12,229 nt of DNA from Hyphomicrobiales bacterium (GCA_027067085.1 JAMOMM010000213.1:1-12229); one strand, 5' to 3'; numbered from the stretch's first letter, positions 1-6,875 are shown. The notes: generated by a model not told the origin, from the letters alone. Numbers and translations are program-made.

Positions 1-486
1 AGTGTAAGATTGTCGCCATTCAGGGTGGATTGTGTCTAGATAGGCTTGCAGCAAATGTGGGCTTTGATCTCCTGCAGCCAAGCATTCATCCATGAGTTCG
101 AGCAATTGGGATTGATCTAATTGCTCGAGTGTTTTTCCTGCAAAACTGCCCATGAGAATTTTACCGTGCATGCGCCCACTGTCATGTTCTAAGTCTACAA
201 CCAGAACTTTGGTTTGAATATGGGACCGTTCACCTGACTTGTTCTTTGCCCATGGTAGTTCGATCCCAGCTAAGTGTCCAAGGCCGAGCAAGCCCAAACC
301 GAATAGAAAAATCGGAATTGCTATGGGTAGCGCTCCTTTTAGGGTGAGTATAATCCCTAAAATGACGGCCGCAATGCCACCAGCTTTTCGTGTGTTGGTT
401 TTAATTGATGCAGGGTTTGCTTTGGCCATGTATTTTATGCCCAGCCATGCGGCCCCCAAAATTGCCATCGCGGCGAGTAAATACAT
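1..486 (-). CDS. Membrane-anchored DnaJ-family protein, C-terminus cut by window edge
   Basis: This minus-strand frame is open from an ATG at 486 to the window edge: 162 codons, with no stop reached. The first 70 residues carry a short N-terminal hydrophobic stretch and a second long one (about residues 35-70), so the protein is probably membrane anchored. A soluble part follows with LEHDSGRMHGKILMGSFAG and a segment ending YLDTIHPEWRQ. This arrangement (two hydrophobic segments, an HDSG...G.FAG..L block, a Y-L-D-x-x-x-P-x-W block) matches, from memory, alphaproteobacterial DnaJ domain-containing membrane proteins of about 230 residues. In those the J domain is at the C-terminus, so it would lie beyond this window and I cannot confirm an HPD motif. 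An ATG at 498 is followed at once by a stop, so 486 is the first usable start; GGA lies about 8 nt upstream. The gene diverges from panC. Function as a co-chaperone is inferred from family only. Confidence 0.68.
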   Translation of the reverse strand, partial: MYLLAAMAILGAAWLGIKYMAKANPASIKTNTRKAGGIAAVILGIILTLKGALPIAIPIFLFGLGLLGLGHLAGIELPWAKNKSGERSHIQTKVLVVDLEHDSGRMHGKILMGSFAGKTLEQLDQSQLLELMDECLAAGDQSPHLLQAYLDTIHPEWRQSYT

Positions 487-799
487 TTATAAATCCATTT
501 TTATGGTCGTTAGAGTTGCTCTGGTTTACATTGGACCAGAACAACCTATTTAAGATATTGATAGTCTTGCGTTTTATGCTGTGTTTGTGATTCAACCAAA
601 ACATGAAACGCTCTAGAACCAGATATATTGTTATCTATAAAGATAAGTCTGGCATTGGCCAATTGAAAGAGCTTTGTTTTAATACTAATTTCATATTTGT
701 AATTATTGAAACGGCCCATATCTTTTTAAGCAATAGCAAGTTAAAAACACCAAGCGCGGTTTTATATTTCACTCTAACTCTAATCTAAGGAACTTCTCT
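487..799. other. Divergent intergenic region, DnaJ-family gene to panC
   Basis: No credible gene lies in these 313 bases; short frames here have no recognisable product. Besides the 109-nt repeat, the AT-rich remainder holds a hairpin TTATCT-ATAA-AGATAA at 631-646, loosely enclosed by CCAGA (619-623) and TCTGG (648-652), and a perfect 10-bp palindrome ATTGGCCAAT at 654-663. These could be regulatory for panC or for the opposite gene. I found no convincing -35/-10 pair for either gene. Confidence 0.6.
511..619 (+). repeat. Intergenic structured repeat, copy 1 (109 nt)
   Basis: This stretch aligns without gaps to 2295-2403: I count 90 of 109 identical positions. Ten of the eleven differences in the first 76 nt are transitions. 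It contains two hairpins. The first pairs 520-527 with 533-540 (TCTGGT/ACCAGA plus two U.G wobbles on the plus strand). The second pairs 569-578 with 602-611 (GCGTTTTATG/CATGAAACGC, one U.G wobble). Its inner part (579-601) has lost the longer pairing seen in copy 2. The element lies between the divergent DnaJ-family gene and panC. It resembles the small palindromic intergenic elements common in Rhizobiales genomes, but I cannot assign it to a named family. Confidence 0.85.
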
Positions 800-1648
800 A
801 TGGGTTCGGGCTTGACGACGGCATATGACCAAGACACGCTTCGCTCTGTCATTCGTGAGTGGAAAGCTGAAGGATTGCGAACGGCTCTGGTTCCAACAAT
901 GGGCGCACTGCATGACGGACATTTAGAACTTGTTCGGCGTGGTGTTCAGATCGCCGACCGTGTTGTGGTGACAGTGTTTGTAAATCCAAAGCAGTTTGCA
1001 GCCAATGAAGACCTAGACAAGTACCCCAATGATATTTCAGCAGATAAAACTATGTTGGAATCAGTGGGGGCGGATTTGGTTTATGTCCCAAATAACGATG
1101 AAATGTATCCCACTGGTTTTTCTTGTGTTGTTTCTTTAAAAGGGCCAGCAAGTGTTGGGCTTGAAGATAAATATCGCCCGCAATTTTTCGATGGCGTTAC
1201 GACGGTTGTGGCAAAATTGTTTAACCAAGCAAGCTGTGATTATGCAATGTTTGGAGAAAAAGACTTTCAACAATTGGCCGTTGTTAGCCAGATGGTTCGT
1301 GATTTGAATATTGCAACGACAATTGTGCCTGTTGAAACAGTGCGCGAACCTTCTGGTTTAGCTATGGCATCGCGTAATGCGTATTTGAGCGAAAAAGAAC
1401 TAGCGTTAGCACCAAGCATTTATAACTTTGCCAAGCAAACCGCTGCAAACATCAATGATGGTATGAATCCTAAAGAGGCTGCGGACGCAACGGCTCAGAA
1501 ATTAACGGATTTGGGCTTTCGAGTCGATTATGTTGAAGCCAGAAACGCTAATACGCTTGATTATGTAAAAAATAACAATGAACCGATGCGTATTCTAACC
1601 GCTGCATGGTTAGGGAAAACCCGGCTCATTGATAATATTGGTGTTTAA
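800..1648 (+). CDS. panC: Pantothenate synthetase (pantoate--beta-alanine ligase)
   Basis: PanC joins pantoate to beta-alanine using ATP through a pantoyl-adenylate intermediate, the last step of pantothenate (coenzyme A precursor) synthesis in the cytosol. The 282-residue length is normal for the family. The nucleotidyltransferase signature PTMGALHDGH is at residues 32-41, VFVNPKQF at 59-66, RPQFFDGVTTVV at 126-137, FGEKDFQQL at 151-159 and the KMSKS-like loop GLAMASRN at 186-193; the C-terminal dimerisation part includes DYVEARN and RLIDN. The ATG at 800 has AAGGAA about 7 nt upstream, which fixes the start. panB is often adjacent to panC but is not in this window. The gene converges on ssb with a 23-nt gap. 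Nothing appears broken. Confidence 0.97.
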   Translation: MGSGLTTAYDQDTLRSVIREWKAEGLRTALVPTMGALHDGHLELVRRGVQIADRVVVTVFVNPKQFAANEDLDKYPNDISADKTMLESVGADLVYVPNNDEMYPTGFSCVVSLKGPASVGLEDKYRPQFFDGVTTVVAKLFNQASCDYAMFGEKDFQQLAVVSQMVRDLNIATTIVPVETVREPSGLAMASRNAYLSEKELALAPSIYNFAKQTAANINDGMNPKEAADATAQKLTDLGFRVDYVEARNANTLDYVKNNNEPMRILTAAWLGKTRLIDNIGV

Positions 1649-1655
1649 TCTGCAA

Positions 1656-1675
1656 TTAAACGCGAAGCGCTTTAA
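1656..1675. terminator. Candidate bidirectional terminator between panC and ssb
   Basis: Arms TTAAACGC (1656-1663) and GCG-c-TTTAA (1667-1675, one bulged C) close on a GAA triloop, in the 23-nt gap between convergent genes and overlapping the ssb stop codon. The core contains GCGAAGC, a heptamer known to form an unusually stable mini-hairpin in DNA. A-rich/T-rich flanks allow use in both directions, though the T runs are short, so this is a structural guess. Confidence 0.4.
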
Positions 1676-2175
1676 AATGGCACGTCATCATCTAGATCGC
1701 GGGCAAAGTTTTGGTTTTGACTGCCGCCTGATGAATCCGCTGAGCCTTGTTGTGGGCTTTGTTGGCCATAGTTGCCACCGCCGCCAGAGCCAGCACCATA
1801 CCCGCCGCCATCGCCACCAGAATTTCTACTATCTAACATGGTCAAATTGCCATTGAAGCCTTGAAGAACGACTTCTGTTGTGTATTTTTCCGTGCCTGAT
1901 TGGTCTGTCCATTTACGTGTCTGAAGTGAGCCTTCAATATAAACTTTAGAGCCTTTTTTGACGTAGTTCTGAATAACTCTGACAAGGCCTTCGTTGAAGA
2001 CAACAACACGATGCCATTCAGTTTTTTCGCGGCGTTCGCCTGTGTTCTTGTCTTTCCAGCTGTCGCTCGTTGCGATGCTAAAGTTGGCGATTTGTCGTCC
2101 ATCTTGCGTTGAACGAATTTCAGGGTCTTGACCTAAATTGCCAACGAGAATTACTTTATTTACTGAACCAGCCAT
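1672..2175 (-). CDS. ssb: Single-stranded DNA-binding protein
   Basis: SSB coats single-stranded DNA during replication, recombination and repair and recruits partner enzymes through its acidic C-terminal tip. The 167-residue protein has the OB-fold at about residues 1-112 (VNKVILVGNLGQDPEIR near the start, KTEWHRVVVFNE at 51-62, KGSKVYIEGSLQTRKW at 74-89). A glycine/glutamine/serine-rich linker follows (about 118-155), then the tip DLDDDVPF at 160-167, matching the canonical partner-binding tail. The ATG at 2175 has AAGGAG about 8 nt upstream. I looked for an alphaproteobacterial LexA box (GTTC-N7-GTTC) upstream and found none that fits. The gene stands alone, convergent with panC. Confidence 0.97.
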   Translation of the reverse strand: MAGSVNKVILVGNLGQDPEIRSTQDGRQIANFSIATSDSWKDKNTGERREKTEWHRVVVFNEGLVRVIQNYVKKGSKVYIEGSLQTRKWTDQSGTEKYTTEVVLQGFNGNLTMLDSRNSGGDGGGYGAGSGGGGNYGQQSPQQGSADSSGGSQNQNFARDLDDDVPF

Positions 2176-2248
2176 TGTTCAAACTCCTTTAATTGCGCGT
2201 GCTGCGCTTAAATCATTGGTAAAGAACCTAATCGAAGTGCCCGACGCT

Positions 2249-2277
2249 TGATAGTGTGCGGTTCGGCTTGTCCACAA
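2249..2277 (-). promoter_or_regulatory. Candidate ssb promoter
   Basis: Read on the minus strand, TTGTGG (2277-2272) and CTATCA (2254-2249) are separated by exactly 17 nt, about 75 nt before the ssb ATG. This fits an alphaproteobacterial housekeeping promoter moderately well; the -35 is weak in its last bases. Confidence 0.35.
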
Positions 2278-2294
2278 CGAATAAAGATCAATAT

Positions 2295-2403
2295 TAGAGT
2301 TGTTCTGGTTTGCTTTGAACCAGAACGACCTACTTAAAGTGTTGATAATCTTGCGTTTCATGCTGTGTTTCCGTAACAAACACAGCATGAAACGCTCTAG
2401 AAC
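2295..2403 (+). repeat. Intergenic structured repeat, copy 2 (109 nt)
   Basis: This is the second copy of the element at 511-619, in the same orientation and of the same length. It has the cleaner fold. The first hairpin pairs 2303-2310 with 2318-2325 (TTCTGGTT/AACCAGAA). The second is a perfect 18-bp stem pairing 2353-2370 with 2378-2395 around the 7-nt loop CCGTAAC. It lies between the 3' end of the Mrr-type gene and the ssb promoter region. The long stem could end transcription from the upstream gene, but no U-rich tract follows on either strand, so it is not a canonical intrinsic terminator. A minus-strand frame across this region and a similar one across copy 1 give related peptides only because the DNA is repeated. 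Confidence 0.88.
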
Positions 2404-2423
2404 AAAAGCCCTGCACAAGGTTT

Positions 2424-3320
2424 TTAAGAAAAATAATCTTCATCTATTCTTTTGACTTCGTAAGTTTCGCGGATTTTCACACCAATATTATTGCGAATGA
2501 GCAATTCACTTAGTCGATCGCCATCAATTAAGACGATTCGCTTTGAAATTTTGTTGATGAACACCCGTGCGGACTTGGTAAAGGTGGATGTCGTTACAAG
2601 AACGCCCTTATTTGCCTTGTGGGCCTCTATGGCCCCTGCAAAGTCTCGAACGGCCGAGACAGGTACGGAAGACCCTTGTTGATAGCGCTTTGCTTGGATG
2701 TAAACCACATCTAGTCCCAATTGGTCTTGGTTGATTGCCCCGTCGATGCCACCATCACCCGTTTTTCCCAAGTGGGCGGCAAGGTCGCGGCGGCGGCTGC
2801 CGTATCCCATTGCCAGCAAGAGGTCAATGATGAGGTTTTCAAAGAACGCAGGTTCTTTGCATTGAATTTTATGCAACAAATCATGTTTAAGGTCCTCAAA
2901 CAATTGTTCAAATTCAAGCGAGATATTCTCAGGTGTTGTTTGTTGTTTACTCGGTGTAGATCTGTGAGATGAATTGTTGAAAATCGGCATTTCAATTTCA
3001 GTGGCTGGTGCGACTTCAATTTTGATAGGGCGATTTGCGTCTAACTGTTTTGTTGCAACTTGTGTGATGCGATATGCACTGGCACCGTCTGTATCAATGA
3101 GGTGGGCTTGCACGAGGTAACTTAGTGCCCATTGCAGATGGTTTTCGAAAACAGTTTGTCGGCCACTCGGTAAGGATACGTTGAGCTGATAGGATGAGAT
3201 TTTCAACAGTTCACTAACACACTCGTTTATTTCATCAATATAAACAAAGCCTTCTTCGAACTGAAGCGTTTTAAGGATTGGGTCAAAGAAATCCTGATAA
3301 TCTGGTATATCTGCCGCCAT
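2424..3320 (-). CDS. Mrr-type restriction endonuclease (solitary)
   Basis: Mrr-family enzymes are nucleases that typically cut modified DNA (type IV restriction) and have no partner methylase. The N-terminal half resembles the Mrr winged-helix domain; a polar linker rich in Ser/Thr/Gln follows (about residues 107-135). The C-terminal half is a PD-(D/E)xK Mrr catalytic domain. It shows FFENLI, GDGGIDG (likely metal-binding Asp) and the QAKR motif (Gln-x-Lys pair), roughly residues 160, 193 and 209-212 in the numbering used here. All key residues are present, so it should be active. The frame could open at a GTG at 3329, but the ATG at 3320 has AGGTGG 5 nt upstream, so I prefer that start (298 residues). 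It follows mccB on the same strand after 81 nt and may be cotranscribed. No methylase, specificity subunit or McrBC gene is nearby. Confidence 0.87.
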   Translation of the reverse strand: MAADIPDYQDFFDPILKTLQFEEGFVYIDEINECVSELLKISSYQLNVSLPSGRQTVFENHLQWALSYLVQAHLIDTDGASAYRITQVATKQLDANRPIKIEVAPATEIEMPIFNNSSHRSTPSKQQTTPENISLEFEQLFEDLKHDLLHKIQCKEPAFFENLIIDLLLAMGYGSRRRDLAAHLGKTGDGGIDGAINQDQLGLDVVYIQAKRYQQGSSVPVSAVRDFAGAIEAHKANKGVLVTTSTFTKSARVFINKISKRIVLIDGDRLSELLIRNNIGVKIRETYEVKRIDEDYFS

Positions 3321-3401
3321 ATTTTCCACCTGATTCTAATTTTGACGGATTTATATAGCATAACGTGTTTACGATAAATGTGACATATCAAGACAACAAC
3401 G

Positions 3402-5009
3402 TTACATGCGGAATACACCAAATTGAGTATCTGGGATTGGGGCGTTTAACGTGGCAGAAAACGCAAGACCGAGAACATTTCGGGTTTCAGAGGGCAGAAT
3501 TATGCCATCATCCCACAATCGCGCCGTTGCATAATAAGGATTGCCTTCGGTTTCATATTGATCGCGGATGGGTTGTTTGAACTCTTCTTCGTCCACTTGC
3601 GACCATTCTTGGCCAGCCTTTTCATAATTGTCGCGCTTGACGGTTGCAAGAACGGAAGCTGCTTGTTCACCGCCCATGACAGAAATGCGGCTATTGGGCC
3701 AAGAAAACAAAAACCGTGGGCTGTATGCACGGCCACACATGCCGTAGTTCCCTGCTCCAAATGAGCCGCCGATGATGACAGTGATTTTTGGAACTTGCGC
3801 GCAAGCAACGGCAGTCACAAGTTTTGCGCCATCTTTGGCGATGCCCCCTGCTTCGTACTTGCTGCCAACCATAAACCCAGAAATGTTTTGCAAGAACAGT
3901 AAGGGGATTTTTCGCTTGCAACATATTTCTATGAAGTGCGCACCTTTTTGGGCTGATTGGGAATATAAAATGCCATTATTAGCGATGATGCCAATGGGCA
4001 TGCCCCACAAATGAGCAAAGCCTGTCACCAATGTTTCGCCGTAGTTTTTCTTAAATTCAGAAAATTGCGAACCATCAACCAAACGAGCGATCACTTCGCG
4101 CACATCATATGGTTTTGAGAATGATTGAGGAATGACACCATCAAGGCTTTTTGTTGGTAATAACGGCTCGCTTGGTTCTTTGAGCTCGACATGGGGACGA
4201 TCAGCGCCATTTAAATTGGTAACAATGTCTTTAACAATCTCTAATGCATGGGTGTCGTCCATGGCGTAGTGATCGGCAACACCAGATGTGCGTGTATGAA
4301 TTTCTGCCCCGCCTAAATCTTCAGCTGACACAACTTCACCCGTTGCAGCTTTTACCAGTGGTGGGCCTGCCAAGAAAATGGTGCCTTGTTCTCTAACAAT
4401 GATGGTTTCATCAGACATGGCAGGCACATAAGCGCCCCCTGCTGTGCATGATCCCATGACGCAGGCAATTTGAGCAATGCCTTTTGCAGACATGTTTGCT
4501 TGGTTAAAGAAAATACGGCCAAAATGTTCTTTGTCGGGAAATACATCGGTTTGGTTGGGAAGGTTTGCCCCACCAGAGTCAACCAGATAGATACACGGTA
4601 GCCTGTTTTCTAAAGCTATCTCTTGCGCACGTAGGTGCTTTTTGACTGTGAGTGGGAAATAGGTGCCGCCCTTAATTGTTGCATCATTGCAAATAATCAT
4701 ACATTGGCGACCAGATACGCGGCCAATACCGGCGATAACGCCAGCGGCATGAATGTCTTTAGAATACATATCATTTGCAGCCAGTGCACCAATTTCTAGA
4801 AATGGAGCGCCCGTATCAAGCAATTGGTTGACGCGATCTCGTGGAAGAAGTTTTCCGCGATCGAGGTGGCGCTGGCGTGATTTTTCTGGCCCGCCTTGAG
4901 CCGCCTGTTCTCGTTTTTCGCGCAATTGTGCCGACAGCTGCGCCATTGCCTGTGCATTTTGTTTGAATTCTGGTGAAGAAGACTTGATTTGGGAATTCAA
5001 CAGGCTCAT
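3402..5009 (-). CDS. mccB: Methylcrotonyl-CoA carboxylase, carboxyltransferase (beta) subunit
   Basis: This subunit moves the carboxyl group from biotin to 3-methylcrotonyl-CoA, giving 3-methylglutaconyl-CoA in leucine degradation. The 535-residue length is typical of bacterial MCC beta. The sequence matches MCC rather than propionyl- or acetyl-CoA carboxylases: NDATIKGGTYFPLTVKKHL at 108-126, LVDSGGANLPNQTDVFPD at 142-159, first oxyanion-hole loop GSCTAGGAYVPAMSD at 186-200, SGFMVG at 377-382, and the second loop GGSFGAGNYGMCGRAY at 414-429 followed by SPRFLFSWPNSRISVMGGEQ. The ATG at 5009 has GGAG about 8 nt upstream. The partner biotin carboxylase/biotin-carrier subunit (mccA) and other leucine-degradation genes are not in the window, which is unusual because they often form one operon. 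The gene diverges from the patatin gene. Confidence 0.94.
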   Translation of the reverse strand: MSLLNSQIKSSSPEFKQNAQAMAQLSAQLREKREQAAQGGPEKSRQRHLDRGKLLPRDRVNQLLDTGAPFLEIGALAANDMYSKDIHAAGVIAGIGRVSGRQCMIICNDATIKGGTYFPLTVKKHLRAQEIALENRLPCIYLVDSGGANLPNQTDVFPDKEHFGRIFFNQANMSAKGIAQIACVMGSCTAGGAYVPAMSDETIIVREQGTIFLAGPPLVKAATGEVVSAEDLGGAEIHTRTSGVADHYAMDDTHALEIVKDIVTNLNGADRPHVELKEPSEPLLPTKSLDGVIPQSFSKPYDVREVIARLVDGSQFSEFKKNYGETLVTGFAHLWGMPIGIIANNGILYSQSAQKGAHFIEICCKRKIPLLFLQNISGFMVGSKYEAGGIAKDGAKLVTAVACAQVPKITVIIGGSFGAGNYGMCGRAYSPRFLFSWPNSRISVMGGEQAASVLATVKRDNYEKAGQEWSQVDEEEFKQPIRDQYETEGNPYYATARLWDDGIILPSETRNVLGLAFSATLNAPIPDTQFGVFRM

Positions 5010-5038
5010 GACTTTGCTCCAGATAAAACAATTGTTTA

Positions 5039-5070
5039 TTGCACATTAGCGTATCAGTTCTTTATGCTAA
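5039..5070 (+). promoter_or_regulatory. Candidate promoter and operator-like dyad, mccB/patatin intergenic region
   Basis: On the plus strand TTGCAC (5039-5044) and TATGCT (5063-5068) are 18 nt apart, a moderate promoter for the patatin gene. An inverted repeat, TTAGCGTA (5046-5053) and TATGCTAA (5063-5070), with one mismatch and a 9-nt spacer, covers the spacer and -10. A dyad here in a divergent region could be a repressor site for either gene. No specific regulator can be named. Confidence 0.3.
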
Positions 5071-5089
5071 ATTGAACATTGTAAGAAAA

Positions 5090-5107
5090 GCCGAAAAGTT
5101 GTTCGGC
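5090..5107 (+). other. Small hairpin in the patatin 5' leader
   Basis: A perfect 6-bp stem, GCCGAA (5090-5095) with TTCGGC (5102-5107), closes the loop AAGTTG 23 nt before the patatin ATG. If the candidate promoter is right it lies in the mRNA leader, and it may affect translation. The only Shine-Dalgarno-like stretch after it (AAAGG) is rather far from the ATG. Confidence 0.4.
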
Positions 5108-5130
5108 ACTAAAAAAGGTAAAATCCGACG

Positions 5131-6843
5131 ATGGCTAAGGCAACCGATCACGATGTTTTTAAAGCTTTAAGCCCTGACGTTCGCGCGACAATTTTGGGTG
5201 CGACGGAACGAGTAGACTTGAGAGCTGGGGAAAAACTTTTTGAAGTTGGAGACCCTGGCGATGCTATTTTTGTGGTCAATACTGGCTCGCTTGGAGTCTA
5301 TTTTCCCGGTCCCAGTGGCTATCCGCAATTATCAGCGGTTATTAAACCTGGCGAAACTGTGGGTGAAATGGCGGTTATTTCTGGAGAACCACGTTCTGCA
5401 ACCGTTACAGCTATCCGTGATAGCAACCTTGTAAAATTGACGAAAATTGAGTTCGATAGATTGGTGCACTCAAAGCCAGTTATTATGAATGAATTAAACA
5501 GGTTGTTGGTTCATCGCTTGCAACAAGTCACCAATAAAACAGATGGCCGCCTAGAACCAAAAACCATCGCAATATTGCCCGCTGGGAAAATGGCCAAAGT
5601 TGATTTGATTGTTAAGCAATTGTCTGAGGTATTGAACCAAGATGGCAACGCATTTTCTATTATCACCAAGGAAGACGGATTAGAACAGCTTGATGATTTA
5701 ACTAAGCTGGAAGCGCGTTGTGATCTGGTTTTCTTCATTGGCTGTTGTGACGATCAACGCTGGAACGCGAAATGCGCTAGACAAGCTGACCGAATATTGA
5801 TTGTCGCCAATGGCGCTGATCGACCTCATTGCGATTTATCCGTTGAAATATTGCGGCAACGCGCCGTGCATCAATTGGTAGATCTAATACTCATCCAATC
5901 CGATACCATTGCTTTACCGCGCCAAACGACGGCTTGGTTAGATACTGTACCCGTCAATCGACATTTTCATATCCGAAATAAACCAGCTGATTGGCAACAT
6001 CTTAAACGCATTCTTATGGGGCGTGGTGTTGGGCTTGTGTTATCGGGTGGCGGTGCACGGGCTTATGCTCACATTGGTGCGCTAAAAGCGATTGAAGAAG
6101 CTGGTGTTAACATCGATTTTATTGGTGGCAGTAGCATGGGCGCTATTGTTGCGGGTTGTTATGCTTTTGGCTGGTCTTTGGATGAAATTATTGATCGGAT
6201 TAAAACTTCGTTTGTGGCTTCTAACCCATTGAATGACTATACATTGCCGTTCATGTCTTTGGTGCGTGGCCATAAAGTTGAAAGACTTTTGTATCAAAAT
6301 TATGGTGATGCAAATATTGCTGATTTATGGGTGCCCTACTTTTGCGCATCATCCAATTTGACAAATGGTCATGTCCATATTCATAAAACCGACAAATTAT
6401 GGAAAGCTTTGCGGGCAAGCATTGCGTTGCCTGGTATTTTACCGCCTGTGCCAACTAAGCATGGCTTGCTGGTTGATGGTGGTGTTTTGGACAATATGCC
6501 AGTGGATGTGATGCGTGGTATTCATCGCGGACCAGTTATTGCCATCGATGTTGCGCGCGAGCATTTGATGGATACAGCATGGTTTGAAAAAGAAAACCAA
6601 CGTAGCTGGTTCCGCAAAGCCATTGCCCCGCCGATTATTTCTATTTTGATGCGGTCAGGTACTGTTGGCAGTGAAGCGCTCAATCGTCAACAAGCCAACC
6701 GTGCCGATTTAACGGTGGAACCGCCACTGGGATCAATCGAAATTCGTCAATGGAAGTGCTTTGAAGAAACGGTTGAAATTGGCTATCAAGAAACTAAAAA
6801 ACAGTTGGATAAATCTAAGAATAGATTGTTTAGCGGACGCTGA
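5131..6843 (+). CDS. Patatin-like phospholipase with cyclic-nucleotide-binding domain (NTE type)
   Basis: This is a serine lipid hydrolase of the neuropathy-target-esterase class, probably acting on (lyso)phospholipids at the inner membrane. Residues about 10-130 form a cyclic-nucleotide-binding domain with a full-looking phosphate-binding cassette: Gly78-Glu79 and Arg88-Ser89-Ala90 in GEMAVISGEPRSATV. A middle region (about 140-295) begins PKTIAILPAGKM, typical of this class. The patatin domain runs from about 298: oxyanion loop SGGGARA (305-311), nucleophile elbow GSSMG with Ser335, and catalytic Asp449 in VDGGVLDN. The oxyanion motif ends in Ala where many relatives have Gly, a variant seen in bacterial patatins. 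No transmembrane segment is obvious. The length, 570 residues, fits bacterial NTE-type proteins. The start is the first in-frame ATG after the leader, with only a weak, distant ribosome-binding site. The rhodanese gene follows 87 nt later. Control by cAMP or cGMP is inferred from the domain. Confidence 0.92.
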   Translation: MAKATDHDVFKALSPDVRATILGATERVDLRAGEKLFEVGDPGDAIFVVNTGSLGVYFPGPSGYPQLSAVIKPGETVGEMAVISGEPRSATVTAIRDSNLVKLTKIEFDRLVHSKPVIMNELNRLLVHRLQQVTNKTDGRLEPKTIAILPAGKMAKVDLIVKQLSEVLNQDGNAFSIITKEDGLEQLDDLTKLEARCDLVFFIGCCDDQRWNAKCARQADRILIVANGADRPHCDLSVEILRQRAVHQLVDLILIQSDTIALPRQTTAWLDTVPVNRHFHIRNKPADWQHLKRILMGRGVGLVLSGGGARAYAHIGALKAIEEAGVNIDFIGGSSMGAIVAGCYAFGWSLDEIIDRIKTSFVASNPLNDYTLPFMSLVRGHKVERLLYQNYGDANIADLWVPYFCASSNLTNGHVHIHKTDKLWKALRASIALPGILPPVPTKHGLLVDGGVLDNMPVDVMRGIHRGPVIAIDVAREHLMDTAWFEKENQRSWFRKAIAPPIISILMRSGTVGSEALNRQQANRADLTVEPPLGSIEIRQWKCFEETVEIGYQETKKQLDKSKNRLFSGR

Positions 6844-6846
6844 TTA

Positions 6847-6875
6847 CGAACAATCACCTGATTGTGTCTTGTTCG
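6847..6875 (+). other. Nested inverted repeats between patatin and rhodanese genes
   Basis: CGAACAA (6847-6853) pairs with TTGTTCG (6869-6875). Within it CAATCA (6851-6856) can alternatively pair with TGATTG (6859-6864). The two folds exclude each other in part. No U-tract follows, so a classical terminator is unlikely. It sits just after the patatin stop codon and might partly separate expression of the two genes or stabilise the upstream mRNA 3' end. Confidence 0.4.

Noticed and set aside
239..553. Plus-strand open frame of 104 codons opposite the DnaJ-family gene
   Set aside because: It is antisense to a frame with clear membrane segments and family-like blocks. Its own product is rich in Pro/Lys/Ala without recognisable domains.
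401..604. Minus-strand open frame through repeat copy 1, with a peptide similar to one from 2179-2418
   Set aside because: The similarity comes entirely from the shared 109-nt repeat, and the frame overlaps the start of the DnaJ-family gene. No family features or good ribosome-binding site are seen.
2176..2294. Possible SOS (LexA) box upstream of ssb
   Set aside because: GAAC and GTTC words occur, but none gives the GTTC-N7-GTTC arrangement expected in alphaproteobacteria.
2353..2395. Strong intrinsic terminator for the Mrr-type gene
   Set aside because: The stem is long and perfect, but no run of U follows it on the minus-strand transcript; it is better described as part of the repeat.
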